DNA from: Bacteroidota bacterium
Lineage (GTDB): Bacteria > Bacteroidota > Bacteroidia > Flavobacteriales > Weeksellaceae
NCBI GenBank assembly: GCA_023460855.1
Contig: JAEWOS010000018.1
Location: 270,808-334,807 of the forward strand
Length of the DNA stretch: 64,000 nucleotides
Reading direction: 5' to 3'
A model generated the notes under the pieces. The model saw nothing but the letters and a program-made list of their open reading frames with translations. It did no database searches and was not told the DNA's origin. The position numbers and the translations under genes are program-made. How positions within the stretch are numbered: the first letter of the stretch is position 1; each line of letters begins with the position of its first letter. Positions 17,270 to 27,242 of this stretch are shown piece by piece.

Positions 17270-17815
17270 ATGCTTTATACCATCTTAAAAGCGGTTCACA
17301 TTATTTTTATGGTCAGCTACTTTGCGGGAATTTTTTACCTCGTAAGGATTTTTGTATATTATAAAGATACGGACAGTTTTGAAGATGAAAAGAAATCCAT
17401 TCTGCGGGAACAGTATATTTTTATGGCGAGGCGTCTTTGGAACATCATCACCGTTCCTGCAGGAATCATTATGCTGGTTAGCGGAATTACGCTGATTATA
17501 GTTAATCCCGCGCTGCTTAAAATGCCGTGGTTTCACCTGAAACTTACTTTTCTGATCGGCCTGGCTGCGTATCATTTCTGGTGCTGGAAGAAAGTGGTAC
17601 AAATCCGTAACCTGAGCGGAAATGTTTTGCCAACTGCCAATTTAAAACTGAGACAGGCGAACGAAATTGCGACTTTCCTGCTGTTCCTGATCGTGTTTAC
17701 AGTGATTCTGAAAACAATGGTGCTGGAATACTGGTGGCAGCTGCTTTTGGGATTCTTCGCGCTGGTGGCGGGCATCATGCTTATTGTAAAACTGGTGAAT
17801 AAAAATAAAAAATAG
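17270..17815 (+). CDS. hemJ: Protoporphyrinogen IX oxidase, HemJ family
   Basis: A 181-residue membrane protein with about four or five helices. The N-terminal KAVHIIFMVSYFAGIFYLVR is the HemJ signature, with the conserved His at residue 10 that binds heme b in studied members. HemJ oxidises protoporphyrinogen IX to protoporphyrin IX in heme synthesis, replacing HemG and HemY. Lys and Trp residues in the second half (WFHLKLTFLIGLAAYHFWCW) also fit. Its promoter is embedded in the preceding terminator hairpin. gldF starts 38 bases after it and may be partly co-transcribed. Confidence 0.88.
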   Translation: MLYTILKAVHIIFMVSYFAGIFYLVRIFVYYKDTDSFEDEKKSILREQYIFMARRLWNIITVPAGIIMLVSGITLIIVNPALLKMPWFHLKLTFLIGLAAYHFWCWKKVVQIRNLSGNVLPTANLKLRQANEIATFLLFLIVFTVILKTMVLEYWWQLLLGFFALVAGIMLIVKLVNKNKK

Positions 17816-17853
17816 AAATCTACCTGATTTGCAGAGATTTCGTACAGATATTT

Positions 17854-18582
17854 ATGATTGCAATTTTTAGAAAAGAACTTTGGAGTTACTTCGGAAACTG
17901 GAGCGCCTGGGTTATTATCGCGGGTTTCAGCATTATCGGGACGCTGTTTCTTTTTTTCTTTGAAAACAGTTCCAATATTTTCGATATCGGCAGCGCAACG
18001 CTGCAAAGTTATTTCGCTCTTACACCATGGCTTTTAATGTTTGTAATTCCGGCTCTTGCAATGAAAACTTTTGCAGAGGAACAGCAAACCGGAACGCTGT
18101 CGTGGCTTTTTTCGCAGCCTTTGAAAATTTCGGAAATCGTATTGGGAAAATTTCTTTCAGTATGGCTGGTCGGAATTCTGTGCATACTTCCGTCTCTGGT
18201 TTATCTGTACACAGTGTATGTTTTGGGAGTGCCTGCAGGAAATATCGATTTTGGCGCAACTTTCGGAAGTTATATCGGACTGGTGATTCTCGTTGCGGCT
18301 TTCGCAGCAGTTGGAATTCTCGCTTCATCGCTGTCTTCTAATCAGATTATGGCTTATCTTTTAGGAGTGTTCATGAGTTTTATTCTGTATTTCGGAATTG
18401 AGCAGCTTGCGAGTTATAAACTTTTGGGCGGAGCAGATTACGTGCTTTCTTCGCTCGGGTTTTATCAGCATTTTATTGCATTTACACGCGGACTGATCGA
18501 TTCTCGTGATGTGATGTATTTCGGAATGGTGATCGGTGTTTGCCTGTATCTTGCCGCCTATTTTGTAAAGCGCAAAATCTAA
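17854..18582 (+). CDS. gldF: Gliding-motility-type ABC transporter permease GldF
   Basis: A 242-residue ABC-2-type permease with six membrane segments. The N-terminus (IFRKELWSYFGNWSAWVI) and the EEQQTGTLSWLFSQPL region, typical of NosY/GldF permeases, are visible. Together with GldG and the ATPase GldA it forms an ABC complex first found by its role in Flavobacterium gliding. It is conserved also in non-gliding relatives that keep T9SS. gldG follows after 19 bases. gldA is not in this window, which is usual. Confidence 0.88.
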   Translation: MIAIFRKELWSYFGNWSAWVIIAGFSIIGTLFLFFFENSSNIFDIGSATLQSYFALTPWLLMFVIPALAMKTFAEEQQTGTLSWLFSQPLKISEIVLGKFLSVWLVGILCILPSLVYLYTVYVLGVPAGNIDFGATFGSYIGLVILVAAFAAVGILASSLSSNQIMAYLLGVFMSFILYFGIEQLASYKLLGGADYVLSSLGFYQHFIAFTRGLIDSRDVMYFGMVIGVCLYLAAYFVKRKI

Positions 18583-18601
18583 GAAATTCAGTATTTTGAA
18601 A

Positions 18602-20257
18602 ATGAGCAGAAATCAGATTATATATATTGTTGCAGCAGTTATTTTATTACTCGGTGCGTTCGGTGTTTTTTCTTACCGCGCCGATTTAACCGCTGAGAAA
18701 AGATATACGCTTTCAGATAATTCCGTAAAGGTTCTGGAAGCTGTGGAAAAACCTCTCTTGGTGGAAGTTTACCTCGACGGTGATTTTCCGGCAAGTTTTA
18801 AGCAGCTTCAGAATGAAACGAGGTTTATGCTGGAGGAATTCCGCAAAATAAATTCCCGTATTGATTTTAAATTTATCGATCCCATCAAAACCAAAATGTC
18901 GCAGGATACTTTGATGGCAATGGGAATGGAACCTTCAGTGCTTCCCGATATTAAGGATGGAAAAGTTAATCAGATCCTCATGTTTCCTTATGCTGCCGTG
19001 AAATATGACGGAAAAGGAGTGAGTCTTCCTCTGATTGTTCAGCAAAGTGAAATCGACGGTGATACGCAACTCAGAAAATCGATTGAAAATCTCGAATACA
19101 ACCTTGTTTCCCATATTAAGCGTGTTTCAAGCGGAACCCGGAAAAATATCGGCATCGTCATCAATCAGGACGAACTGAGTCCAGATGAATTCCAGGGATT
19201 TATGCACATGGCGCTGGAAAATTATAATGCAGGACCTGTGGTTCCGGCAAACGGCAGGGAACTTACCAATGCGGATATACCGACGCTGAAAAAAATGGAT
19301 GCGCTGGTGATTGCAAAACCGAGAAAACCGTTCACTGACGGCGAAAAAGTTGTTCTAGACCAATACATTATGAACGGAGGTAAAACGCTCTGGATGATTG
19401 ATGCGGTAAACGCCGAAATGGATACTTTATACCGTTCGCAGAAAATTATGGCGTATCCGATCGACATCAACATGACGGATTTCTTCTTCAATTACGGGGT
19501 TAGAATTAATGCCGGGCTTGTAAAGGATATGCAGAAATCGGCACTGATTAAAATCGTGACCGGCGAAGTTGCAGGAAATCCGCAGTACAGCAGTTTTCTG
19601 TGGCCATACTTTCCATTGGGAATTGCGGAAAAAGAAAACACGATTACCAGAAATATCAATCCTGTAAAGTTCGAATTTCCAACTTCGATCGACACGCTTG
19701 CAAGACCGGGAATTAAAACTGAAGTGCTGTTTGAAAGTTCCGGCAGAACATCTGTTAAATCAGTTCCTAATTTTGTGGGATTATCTGAAATCGTGAAAAC
19801 AGACAGCATATCAGAATTTGAAAAAGCGACGACACCTAAGATTTTTGCGGTTTCGTTAAGTGGAAAATTCAGATCTGCGTATGCTGCAAGAACGGAAAGA
19901 AATTCCTATCCGGGTTTCAAAGCACAGAGTCCGGAGAATAAAATGATCGTGATTTCGGATGGTGATGTCGGGAGAAACCAGATGCAGAAAGGGCAGCCTT
20001 TGCCTTTGGGAGCAGATCTCCTGACACGACAGCAGTACGGGAACGAACAGTTTCTGAGAAATACACTTGATTATCTTCTCGACGATTCCAACCTGATGGA
20101 ATTGCGGAACAGGAATATTGAATCCCGACTTCTCGACAGACAGAGGATTAACGAAGAAAAAACGAAATGGCAATGGATAAATCTGCTGTTGCCGCTTGTG
20201 ATAATCGGTTTGCTTGCAGCACTTTTTGCCTGGCTTAGAAAAAGAAAATTCGATTAG
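18602..20257 (+). CDS. gldG: Gliding-motility-type ABC component GldG
   Basis: About 551 residues. It has an N-terminal membrane anchor (residues 5-24), a long periplasmic part of the GldG/ABC-type unknown family with RYTLSDNSVKVLEAVEKPL near the start, and a C-terminal membrane helix (about residues 525-545) before a short basic tail. It partners with the GldF permease encoded just upstream. The ATG at 18602 is preferred to a TTG at 18596 that adds two residues. No terminator separates it from the convergent gene that ends 19 bases later. Confidence 0.88.
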   Translation: MSRNQIIYIVAAVILLLGAFGVFSYRADLTAEKRYTLSDNSVKVLEAVEKPLLVEVYLDGDFPASFKQLQNETRFMLEEFRKINSRIDFKFIDPIKTKMSQDTLMAMGMEPSVLPDIKDGKVNQILMFPYAAVKYDGKGVSLPLIVQQSEIDGDTQLRKSIENLEYNLVSHIKRVSSGTRKNIGIVINQDELSPDEFQGFMHMALENYNAGPVVPANGRELTNADIPTLKKMDALVIAKPRKPFTDGEKVVLDQYIMNGGKTLWMIDAVNAEMDTLYRSQKIMAYPIDINMTDFFFNYGVRINAGLVKDMQKSALIKIVTGEVAGNPQYSSFLWPYFPLGIAEKENTITRNINPVKFEFPTSIDTLARPGIKTEVLFESSGRTSVKSVPNFVGLSEIVKTDSISEFEKATTPKIFAVSLSGKFRSAYAARTERNSYPGFKAQSPENKMIVISDGDVGRNQMQKGQPLPLGADLLTRQQYGNEQFLRNTLDYLLDDSNLMELRNRNIESRLLDRQRINEEKTKWQWINLLLPLVIIGLLAALFAWLRKRKFD

Positions 20258-20275
20258 AATAACCGGTGGGTCATT

Positions 20276-20704
20276 TCAGACGTCTTTGATGTAATCGTCA
20301 AAGTCGAGAAAAAATCGTTCAAAGCCGTCCATTTTTTCAACGAAAAATTCAAAGATTTCCTGCCATGTGTTCCTGTTGTAGATGGAAACACCTGTTTTCG
20401 TAATCCAGAACCGGCTGATGGTTTTGCCGTTTTCCAGAACCAGGTGTTCGTCTTTCTCATAATCACCAATATACTCCGGAAGCATATTTTCAAGTGATTC
20501 AATCTTTTCGAAATACGCATTTCGGTAAACTTCGTCTTTCATTTCGATATCAAGTGAAACTTCTGCCTTCCTGTTGTCAGCAAAAAACTTGAATGAAAAA
20601 TCCTTGATTTTCGTATCGTACAGAATCCATTTTCTCGGAAAACTTTTCCCGAAAGCTGTCCAGAATTCTGTTTTTAGCTGCTGTGCTTCCTGTTTTGAAA
20701 ACAT
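20276..20704 (-). CDS. DUF4268 domain protein
   Basis: A 142-residue soluble acidic protein. The beginning FSKQEAQQLKTEFWTAFGK, followed by KIKDFSFKFFADNRKAEVSLDIE, matches the DUF4268 family as I know it from flavobacteria. The family resembles a small nuclease-like or alpha/beta fold, but its function is not established. It converges on gldG (18-base gap) and stands opposite the efflux operon. A weak TATTTTG-like promoter lies upstream on the minus strand. I assign no function. Confidence 0.7.
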   Translation of the reverse strand: MFSKQEAQQLKTEFWTAFGKSFPRKWILYDTKIKDFSFKFFADNRKAEVSLDIEMKDEVYRNAYFEKIESLENMLPEYIGDYEKDEHLVLENGKTISRFWITKTGVSIYNRNTWQEIFEFFVEKMDGFERFFLDFDDYIKDV

Positions 20705-20866
20705 TGATGACCTGTCGTTTTATTCGTAATCTCAAAAATGCTGAAATTTTGCAGATTAATAATTACAAAATACGCATACATTTTCTTCATCGTGATTGTG
20801 TCCGGTATTTTGAAAATTTCTGCAACAAAAGTTAAAAATGCCTAAAATAAGCACATTCTGCGTACA

Positions 20867-20902
20867 AGTTCGGAACTAACCGAACTAAGTTTTATATCTT
20901 TG
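20867..20902 (+). promoter_or_regulatory. Efflux operon promoter with palindromic operator
   Basis: A perfect dyad AGTTCGG-N6-CCGAACT (20867-20886) covers the expected -33 region of a promoter whose -7 box is TATCTTTG (20895-20902). The regulator ATG starts at 20908, five bases later. The layout suggests self-repression by the encoded MarR-like protein. Confidence 0.65.
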
Positions 20903-20907
20903 CGGTT

Positions 20908-21351
20908 ATGACGAAAAAATTTGAAATAGACAATGAACTGTTTCATGATCTCGTACAGTATTATTCAGCAGCATTTAATCTTCCGGCTCTGGCAGCGAAG
21001 ATATACTGTTATTTATTTTTTGATTTTAAAAGGACAGGTGTAACATTTGACGAATTGATGGACATATTCCAGGTAAGCAAGAGTTCGGTTTCTACAAGCC
21101 TTTCACTTTTGCTTAAGTTAAATCTGCTGAAAGAATACTCGAAAATAGGAGAACGAAAGCGAAATTTTGTAATAAACGAGGATTTCGCAAAATTTAAATT
21201 TGAAAAACTTATTTCCAACCTGAAAGAAGAGCTTTCAATACTCGACCGTTTACAGGAATTCCACGGAGAAAAATCGGAAAGATACCTGTGGTACAGGGAA
21301 ATGGTAAATAAGAATATCGACATAATGGAAAATTCAGTAAGTAAATTATGA
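20908..21351 (+). CDS. GbsR/MarR-family transcriptional regulator
   Basis: A 147-residue winged-helix protein. Residues 18-75 hold the helix-turn-helix (FDELMDIFQVSKSSVSTSL is the recognition part), and residues 85-145 are a helical dimerisation tail, as in the GbsR-like branch of MarR proteins. It is the first gene of an RND efflux operon; its TGA overlaps the adaptor ATG by four bases (ATGA), so translation is coupled. It probably represses its own operon through the dyad at 20867-20886 and responds to a toxic ligand. The inducer is unknown. Confidence 0.85.
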   Translation: MTKKFEIDNELFHDLVQYYSAAFNLPALAAKIYCYLFFDFKRTGVTFDELMDIFQVSKSSVSTSLSLLLKLNLLKEYSKIGERKRNFVINEDFAKFKFEKLISNLKEELSILDRLQEFHGEKSERYLWYREMVNKNIDIMENSVSKL

Positions 21352-22589
21352 TAAGCAGGAAAATCAGTCTGTTGGCTTTTACATCTTTGTTTTTAGCTGC
21401 TGCCTGTAAAAAGGAAGAAGCACCAAGACAGGATGGCCCGAAAGCCGTAACGACCGTGAAAGTGGACAGCCGGAATGTAACAGGCTACAACGAATTTCCT
21501 GCAACGGTGGAAGGCAGGGTGAACAATGAAGTTCGTGCAAAAATTCAGGGCTATATCACGCAAGTACTGGTAGACGAAGGACAGTATGTGCAACGCGGAC
21601 AGCCTTTGTTCCGTCTTGAAACCGACGTTCTTACGCAAAGCGCTTCAGCAGCAAGAGCAGGAGTTGGTGCGGCACAGTCGTCTGTTGCGGCCGCAAATGC
21701 TAATGTGAAAGCAGCACAGGCAGCTGTAAATGCAGCGCAGGTAGAAGTGAACAAATTGCGTCCACTGGTTGAGAAAAATATTATCAGCAGCATACAGCTT
21801 CAGACGGCGCAGGCAAATCTGGCACGGGCTCAGGCGCAGCTTTCTCAGGCTTTGGCTTCAAAACAGGAAGCGAATGCAGGCGTTTCTCAGGCAAGAGCAA
21901 ATTATCAGGGAATACAGGCGAATGTGAATTATTCGGTGATTACAGCACCGGTTTCCGGAGTAGTCGGGAAAATTAATCTGAGAACCGGTAGTTTGGTCGG
22001 ACCGTCTGATCAGACTTCCATCACAACGGTTTCCGATACAAGCGAGCTGTACGCTTATTTTTCAATGAATGAAAAAGAATATCTGGATTTTCTGAAGAAT
22101 TCATACGGTGCAACAGTTCCGGAGAAACTTAAGAACATGCCCATGGTTGATTTCCGGATGGCAAACGGTGATATTTATCCTGAAAAAGGGCGCGTAGAAG
22201 CAGTTACAGGTCAGATTGATCCGCAAACCGGAACGATACAGTTCCGGGTTTCACTGCCAAATCCGCAAAAACTGCTGAGCAATGGAAACACCGGAACCAT
22301 CCTTGTTCCGAATATTTACGACAATATTCTGGTTGTTCCTGCGAGTTCAACCTACGAACAGCAGGGCCTGGTTTATGTATATAAAGTAGAGAAAGACACG
22401 GCACGCAACCAGGTGATTGAAGTAGCTGACCGCGTAGATAATCTTGTGCTCATAAACAAAGGTGTGAAAAAAGGTGAAACCGTCGTTGCACAGGGCGTAG
22501 GAACACTGAAAGACAGAACGGCAGTTAAAGGTGAACTGAAAACTATTGACGAAATTACCGATGCCATTCAGCCGGTATTTGCAGATTGA
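21348..22589 (+). CDS. RND efflux periplasmic adaptor lipoprotein
   Basis: A 413-residue membrane-fusion protein (AcrA/MexA type). It begins with a lipoprotein signal, lipobox LAAAC (Cys20). The barrel-sandwich half-motifs flank a long coiled coil rich in Ala, Gln and Asn (about residues 100-195, for example QAAVNAAQVEVNKLRPLVEKN). The second half-motif is VITAPVSGVVGKINLRTGSLV. It joins the inner-membrane pump to the outer-membrane channel encoded downstream. Its start overlaps the regulator stop. Confidence 0.93.
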   Translation: MISRKISLLAFTSLFLAAACKKEEAPRQDGPKAVTTVKVDSRNVTGYNEFPATVEGRVNNEVRAKIQGYITQVLVDEGQYVQRGQPLFRLETDVLTQSASAARAGVGAAQSSVAAANANVKAAQAAVNAAQVEVNKLRPLVEKNIISSIQLQTAQANLARAQAQLSQALASKQEANAGVSQARANYQGIQANVNYSVITAPVSGVVGKINLRTGSLVGPSDQTSITTVSDTSELYAYFSMNEKEYLDFLKNSYGATVPEKLKNMPMVDFRMANGDIYPEKGRVEAVTGQIDPQTGTIQFRVSLPNPQKLLSNGNTGTILVPNIYDNILVVPASSTYEQQGLVYVYKVEKDTARNQVIEVADRVDNLVLINKGVKKGETVVAQGVGTLKDRTAVKGELKTIDEITDAIQPVFAD

Positions 22590-22649
22590 TACGTAAAAAC
22601 CAGGTAAATATCGCTTTAGAGCCAATTGCTCTGAAAATCAAATCAATTT

Positions 22650-25600
22650 ATGGTAAAGAAATTTATTAACCGGCCCGTCTTATCGACCGTAATATCCATT
22701 ATGATTGTCATTCTGGGGATTCTCGGTTTGTTTGCGCTGCCGATTACACAATATCCCGAGATTGCGCCGCCAACAGTCCGCGTTTCCGCAAATTATACCG
22801 GAGCGAATGCGATCACCGTACTGAATTCAGTTGTAATTCCTATTGAAGAACAGGTAAACGGTGTGGAAGGAATGGACTATATTTCCTCCAGTGCCGGAAA
22901 CAACGGTTCAGCGTCTGTCACAGTATTTTTTAAGCAGGGAATCAATGCAGATATCGCGGCGGTGAATGTTCAGAATGCAGTACAGCGCGCAATGCCTGTT
23001 TTGCCAAATGAAGTAACGAGATCGGGAGTTACCACATCGAAACAGAATTCCAGTGCGCTGATGTTCCTGTCTTTTTATACGTCAAATCCGGCGCTGAACG
23101 AAGTCTGGCTCCAGAATTTTCTGAATATCAACATCACTCCGCAAATCAGAAGGATTAACGGTGTCAGCGACGCGCAGGCATTCGGTGGAAAGACGTATTC
23201 CATGAGAATCTGGCTCGATCCTGCAAAGATGGCAACATACGGTCTGGAACCTACAGAAGTAAGTAATGCGATCAATGAGCAGTCGCGGGAAGCAGCTGCG
23301 GGTCAGCTCGGGGAAAACAGCGGTTCCTCTTTTCAGTATGTAATCCGGTATTCGGGGAAATATGATGAAGTGGAGCAGTACGAAGATATCATTCTGAAAT
23401 CTTTGGGTGGCGGACAATACCTTCGTTTAAAAGATGTGGCTGAAATTGACCTCGACGCACTCAGTTACAATTCAATTGGTGAAAACTCCGGAAACAGGTC
23501 CATTTCGATGGGGATCTTTCAGACACCGGGTTCCAACGCACAGGAGATTATCGAAAATGTAAAAATATTTCTGGAAGAAACCGCAAAAACTCTTCCCGAA
23601 GGCGTTGGTTATACCATTAATTTTGATACGAATGAATTCCTGGAAGCCTCGATCAGCAAAGTAATTTACACCATTCTGGAAGCTTTCGTGCTCGTATTTC
23701 TGGTGGTTTTTATATTCCTGCAGGATTTCCGGTCCACGCTGATTCCGGCAATCGCAGTTCCGGTTTCTATTGTCGGTACGTTTTTCTTTCTGAATCTGCT
23801 CGGATATTCCATAAACCTGCTTACGCTATTCGCACTGGTGCTTGCAATCGGTATTGTAGTGGATGACGCAATTGTTGTCGTGGAAGCAGTTCACGCAAAA
23901 CTTGAACAGGGAATCAACGATGCCAAAAAGGCAACAGGTGAAGCCATGGATGAAATTACCGGCGCGATTATTTCCATCACGCTGGTGATGGCTGCCGTGT
24001 TTATTCCGGTAACTTTCATGACGGGACCAGCCGGTGTTTTTTATCAGCAGTTTGGGGTTACGCTGCTTATTTCCATTCTAATTTCTGCCGTTAATGCACT
24101 TACGCTGAGTCCGGTCTTATGTTCTATTTTCCTGAAACCGAATCATGCGCACAACAAGGAATATGCGGAAATGAACCTGAAGGATAAATTTTTCTACAAA
24201 TTCAACAGCGGATTTAATGCAGCAACAAGGAAGTACGGAAACTCGTTTAATTTTCTTTTTAAGCATAAATGGGTAACCTTACTCATTTTTCTGGCAGGCG
24301 GACTGACGTTCTGGTGGGCAAATTCTACCATAAAAACCGGATTTATCCCAAAAGAAGACCGTGGAATTATTTTTACCGATGTACTTCTTCCGCCCGGCGC
24401 TTCGATGGAGCGAACCTATGCAGTATTACGAGACCTGATGGTGGAAGCGGAGAAAATTCCGGGTGTTCAGAACGTTACTTTTACCGCAAGCCGCGGTTTT
24501 ATGTCGGGCAGCGGTTCCAACGTGGGTCAGGCTTTCATCAGGCTGAAACCGTTTGACGAACGTTATGATGCAGACGATCAGTCCGATGCTGATATCACCA
24601 AGAAATTATTTGGACTTGCCTCGAAATTCCCGGATGCAAAAATTGTGTTCTTCTCTCCACCGAGTGTTCGTGGATTTGGCTCCAGTGACGGATTTTCTGC
24701 CGTAATTCTGGACAGGGCTGGAAATGAACTCTCTGAACTGAGTTCTGTTTCCCAGAATTTTGTAGGTGCTTTGATGCAAAGACCTGAAATTCAGTTTGCA
24801 TCAGCAGCATTCAGCACGGGATATCCGCAATATGAAATGGTAATTGATGTTCCGAAAGCAAAGGAAGTCGGGGTATCTGTTACGAGTATTTTAAGTGCAA
24901 TGCAGGGTTATGTCGGTGGTATTTTTAGCACAGATTTTACCAAATATGGTAAACAGTTCCGGGTGATGATTCAGTCACTGCCGGAAGACAGGGAAAGTAC
25001 AGCCGATCTTCACCAGTATTTTGTACGGACAGAGTCGGGGCAAATGACACCGATTTCGCAGTTTGTAACCATGGAAAGAACTTACGGTCCACAGTCGATT
25101 GAGCGCTACAACCTTTTTACGGCGGTTAATATTACGGGTTCATCTAATCCGGGATATTCTACCGGTGACGCCATTCAGGCTCTGGAAGCAACTGCTGCAG
25201 AAAATTTACCTGCAGATTACACGGTGGAACTTACGGGTCTCTCCAAAGAAGAACAAAAAGCCGGAGCGCAGACCTATATTATTTTCCTGCTGAGTTTTGT
25301 CTTTGTTTATTTTATTCTTTCCGCACAGTACGAAAGTTTTATACTGCCGTTTGCGGTAATTCTTTCGCTTCCTCTCGGTGTTGTTGGCGCATATTTCGGA
25401 CAACGGGTGCTTGGTCTGGAAAATAATATTTATTTCCAGATTGCCATCGTGATGCTCATCGGACTTCTTGCAAAAAATGCGATTTTGATTGTTGAATTTG
25501 CCGTGCAACGGCGTCATCACGGAGAAAGTATAGAGATGTCTGCAATAAATGCCGCAAAGGCAAGGCTGCGTCCGATCCTGATGACTTCGTTTGCATTTAT

Positions 25601-25799
25601 TTTCGGAATGTTGCCGCTGGTTTTTTCTTCCGGAATCGGAATGGTGGGTAACAGAAGTATCGGAACAGGAGCTGCTGCCGGACTTCTGATCGGTACAATT
25701 TTCGGACTTGTAGCGATTCCCGTTTTATACGTGATCTTCCAGCGTCTTCAGGAAAAAGTGAAACCGCTCGATACAAAAGCTTTAAATACAGGTGAATAA
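22650..25799 (+). CDS. RND efflux pump, inner-membrane HAE1 type
   Basis: A 1049-residue proton-driven multidrug transporter of the AcrB/MexB family. It has 12 membrane helices in two halves with two large periplasmic domains. Typical sequences seen are FINRPVLSTVISIMIVILG (helix 1), the proton-relay Asp pair in GIVVDDAIVVVEAV (helix 4) and GLLAKNAILIVEFAV (helix 10 region with its Lys). The periplasmic porter regions include MDYISSSAGNNGSASVTV. Drug specificity cannot be predicted. It lies in the operon after the adaptor with a 60-base gap. Confidence 0.95.
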   Translation: MVKKFINRPVLSTVISIMIVILGILGLFALPITQYPEIAPPTVRVSANYTGANAITVLNSVVIPIEEQVNGVEGMDYISSSAGNNGSASVTVFFKQGINADIAAVNVQNAVQRAMPVLPNEVTRSGVTTSKQNSSALMFLSFYTSNPALNEVWLQNFLNINITPQIRRINGVSDAQAFGGKTYSMRIWLDPAKMATYGLEPTEVSNAINEQSREAAAGQLGENSGSSFQYVIRYSGKYDEVEQYEDIILKSLGGGQYLRLKDVAEIDLDALSYNSIGENSGNRSISMGIFQTPGSNAQEIIENVKIFLEETAKTLPEGVGYTINFDTNEFLEASISKVIYTILEAFVLVFLVVFIFLQDFRSTLIPAIAVPVSIVGTFFFLNLLGYSINLLTLFALVLAIGIVVDDAIVVVEAVHAKLEQGINDAKKATGEAMDEITGAIISITLVMAAVFIPVTFMTGPAGVFYQQFGVTLLISILISAVNALTLSPVLCSIFLKPNHAHNKEYAEMNLKDKFFYKFNSGFNAATRKYGNSFNFLFKHKWVTLLIFLAGGLTFWWANSTIKTGFIPKEDRGIIFTDVLLPPGASMERTYAVLRDLMVEAEKIPGVQNVTFTASRGFMSGSGSNVGQAFIRLKPFDERYDADDQSDADITKKLFGLASKFPDAKIVFFSPPSVRGFGSSDGFSAVILDRAGNELSELSSVSQNFVGALMQRPEIQFASAAFSTGYPQYEMVIDVPKAKEVGVSVTSILSAMQGYVGGIFSTDFTKYGKQFRVMIQSLPEDRESTADLHQYFVRTESGQMTPISQFVTMERTYGPQSIERYNLFTAVNITGSSNPGYSTGDAIQALEATAAENLPADYTVELTGLSKEEQKAGAQTYIIFLLSFVFVYFILSAQYESFILPFAVILSLPLGVVGAYFGQRVLGLENNIYFQIAIVMLIGLLAKNAILIVEFAVQRRHHGESIEMSAINAAKARLRPILMTSFAFIFGMLPLVFSSGIGMVGNRSIGTGAAAGLLIGTIFGLVAIPVLYVIFQRLQEKVKPLDTKALNTGE

Positions 25800-25829
25800 T
25801 ATCAGATCGTATTTTCAACAAAGAGAACA

Positions 25830-27230
25830 ATGAAATTAAAACAAATAATTGCGTCAATTCTGCTACTGTCACTGATTTTTTCCTGTACCGCACGAAAAAA
25901 TTACGAGAGAGATCCCAATATTGTAGAACCTGACCTTTACCGTACAGATCTTCTGCCGAAAGACAGTCTCGGAATAGGAAGCATTTCATGGAAAGAAATT
26001 TTTACAGATCCTGTACTGCAGCGACACATCGATGACGCACTTCAAAATAACCTCGATATCAGGATTGCCCTTCAGAATATTATCGCATCAGAATCCTATC
26101 TGAAACAATCGAAGGCGGCATATTACCCAACCCTCAATGTGGGACCGAATTACTCTTTCAACACGCAGTCCCTCAATACACAGTTCGGACAGATCATTGG
26201 TGCGCGGCGCTATATTAATCAGGTTGATATTACAGGAAATCTTAACTGGGAAATCGACATTTGGGGAAAACTTGCAGCGCAGGAACGGGCACAGCTTGCC
26301 ACATATCTCCGGACGGTTGCCGCGCATCAGTCGGTAAAAAGCGATATTGTTGCAGGATTTGCTACAGGCTATTATCAGTTGCTTACGTATGATGAGCAGG
26401 CCAGAATTATCTGGGAAACCATTGCTGTACGCGAGCAAAATCTCGAAACTACGAAAGCGTTAAAAGAAGCCGGACTTCTTACTGAAGTTGCCGTGCAGCA
26501 AAGCCAGGCGTTGGTTTTGAATGCGGAAAGTTTGCTGATCAATATCGAAGTGCAGACCGAACTTCTTGAAAACGCGCTGAGCTTACTGAAAGGAATTCCG
26601 TCGCAGAGAATTGAAAGGACTGCGATTGCCAGTCAGTTTTTTCCTCCAAATCCGGAACTTGGATATCCTGTAAGTCTTTTGGCAAACCGTCCCGATGTTA
26701 AAATGGCAGAATACGATCTGATCCGCACTTTTGAACTGACGAAAGCGGCACACGCGCAATTTTATCCGACGCTCCGAATTACCGGAAGCACTGGTTTACA
26801 GTCGGTGGACATCGATGAACTGTTCAGTGTGAGTTCTATTTTTGGGAATGTGGTTGGCGGACTTCTGCAACCGGTGTTTAACGGACGTCAAATCCGCACA
26901 CAGTATGAAGTGAGCCTGACAGAACAGGAAAAAGCTTATCTGAATTTCCGAAAATCAGTTCTTACAGCCGGACAGGAAGTTTCGGATGCATTGAAGACGT
27001 TTACAGCGCAGGATAGATTTATCGCGATCAAAAATCAGGAACTCGAGGCGTATGAAAAATCCGTGAAATTCAGCCAGGAACTCGTAAATTACGGAATGGC
27101 AAATTACCTTGAAGTTCTCAACGCTTCCGTAAATCAGCTCAGTACAGAACTGGCAATTGCCAATGCCAATTTCACCAAACTTCAGGCTGGTGTTGAACTT
27201 TACCGGGCTTTAGGCGGCGGCTGGAAATAA
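25830..27230 (+). CDS. Outer-membrane efflux channel, TolC/NodT lipoprotein
   Basis: A 466-residue outer-membrane factor with a lipobox (LIFSC, Cys20). Two OEP repeats are visible, each with long helices and a strand pair: the first includes NNLDIRIALQNIIASESYLKQ and the second begins NRPDVKMAEYDLIRTFELTKAA. It forms the trimeric exit duct of the RND system encoded just upstream (30-base gap). Length is normal for the NodT group. Confidence 0.92.
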   Translation: MKLKQIIASILLLSLIFSCTARKNYERDPNIVEPDLYRTDLLPKDSLGIGSISWKEIFTDPVLQRHIDDALQNNLDIRIALQNIIASESYLKQSKAAYYPTLNVGPNYSFNTQSLNTQFGQIIGARRYINQVDITGNLNWEIDIWGKLAAQERAQLATYLRTVAAHQSVKSDIVAGFATGYYQLLTYDEQARIIWETIAVREQNLETTKALKEAGLLTEVAVQQSQALVLNAESLLINIEVQTELLENALSLLKGIPSQRIERTAIASQFFPPNPELGYPVSLLANRPDVKMAEYDLIRTFELTKAAHAQFYPTLRITGSTGLQSVDIDELFSVSSIFGNVVGGLLQPVFNGRQIRTQYEVSLTEQEKAYLNFRKSVLTAGQEVSDALKTFTAQDRFIAIKNQELEAYEKSVKFSQELVNYGMANYLEVLNASVNQLSTELAIANANFTKLQAGVELYRALGGGWK

Positions 27231-27242
27231 AAAGAACTGACC

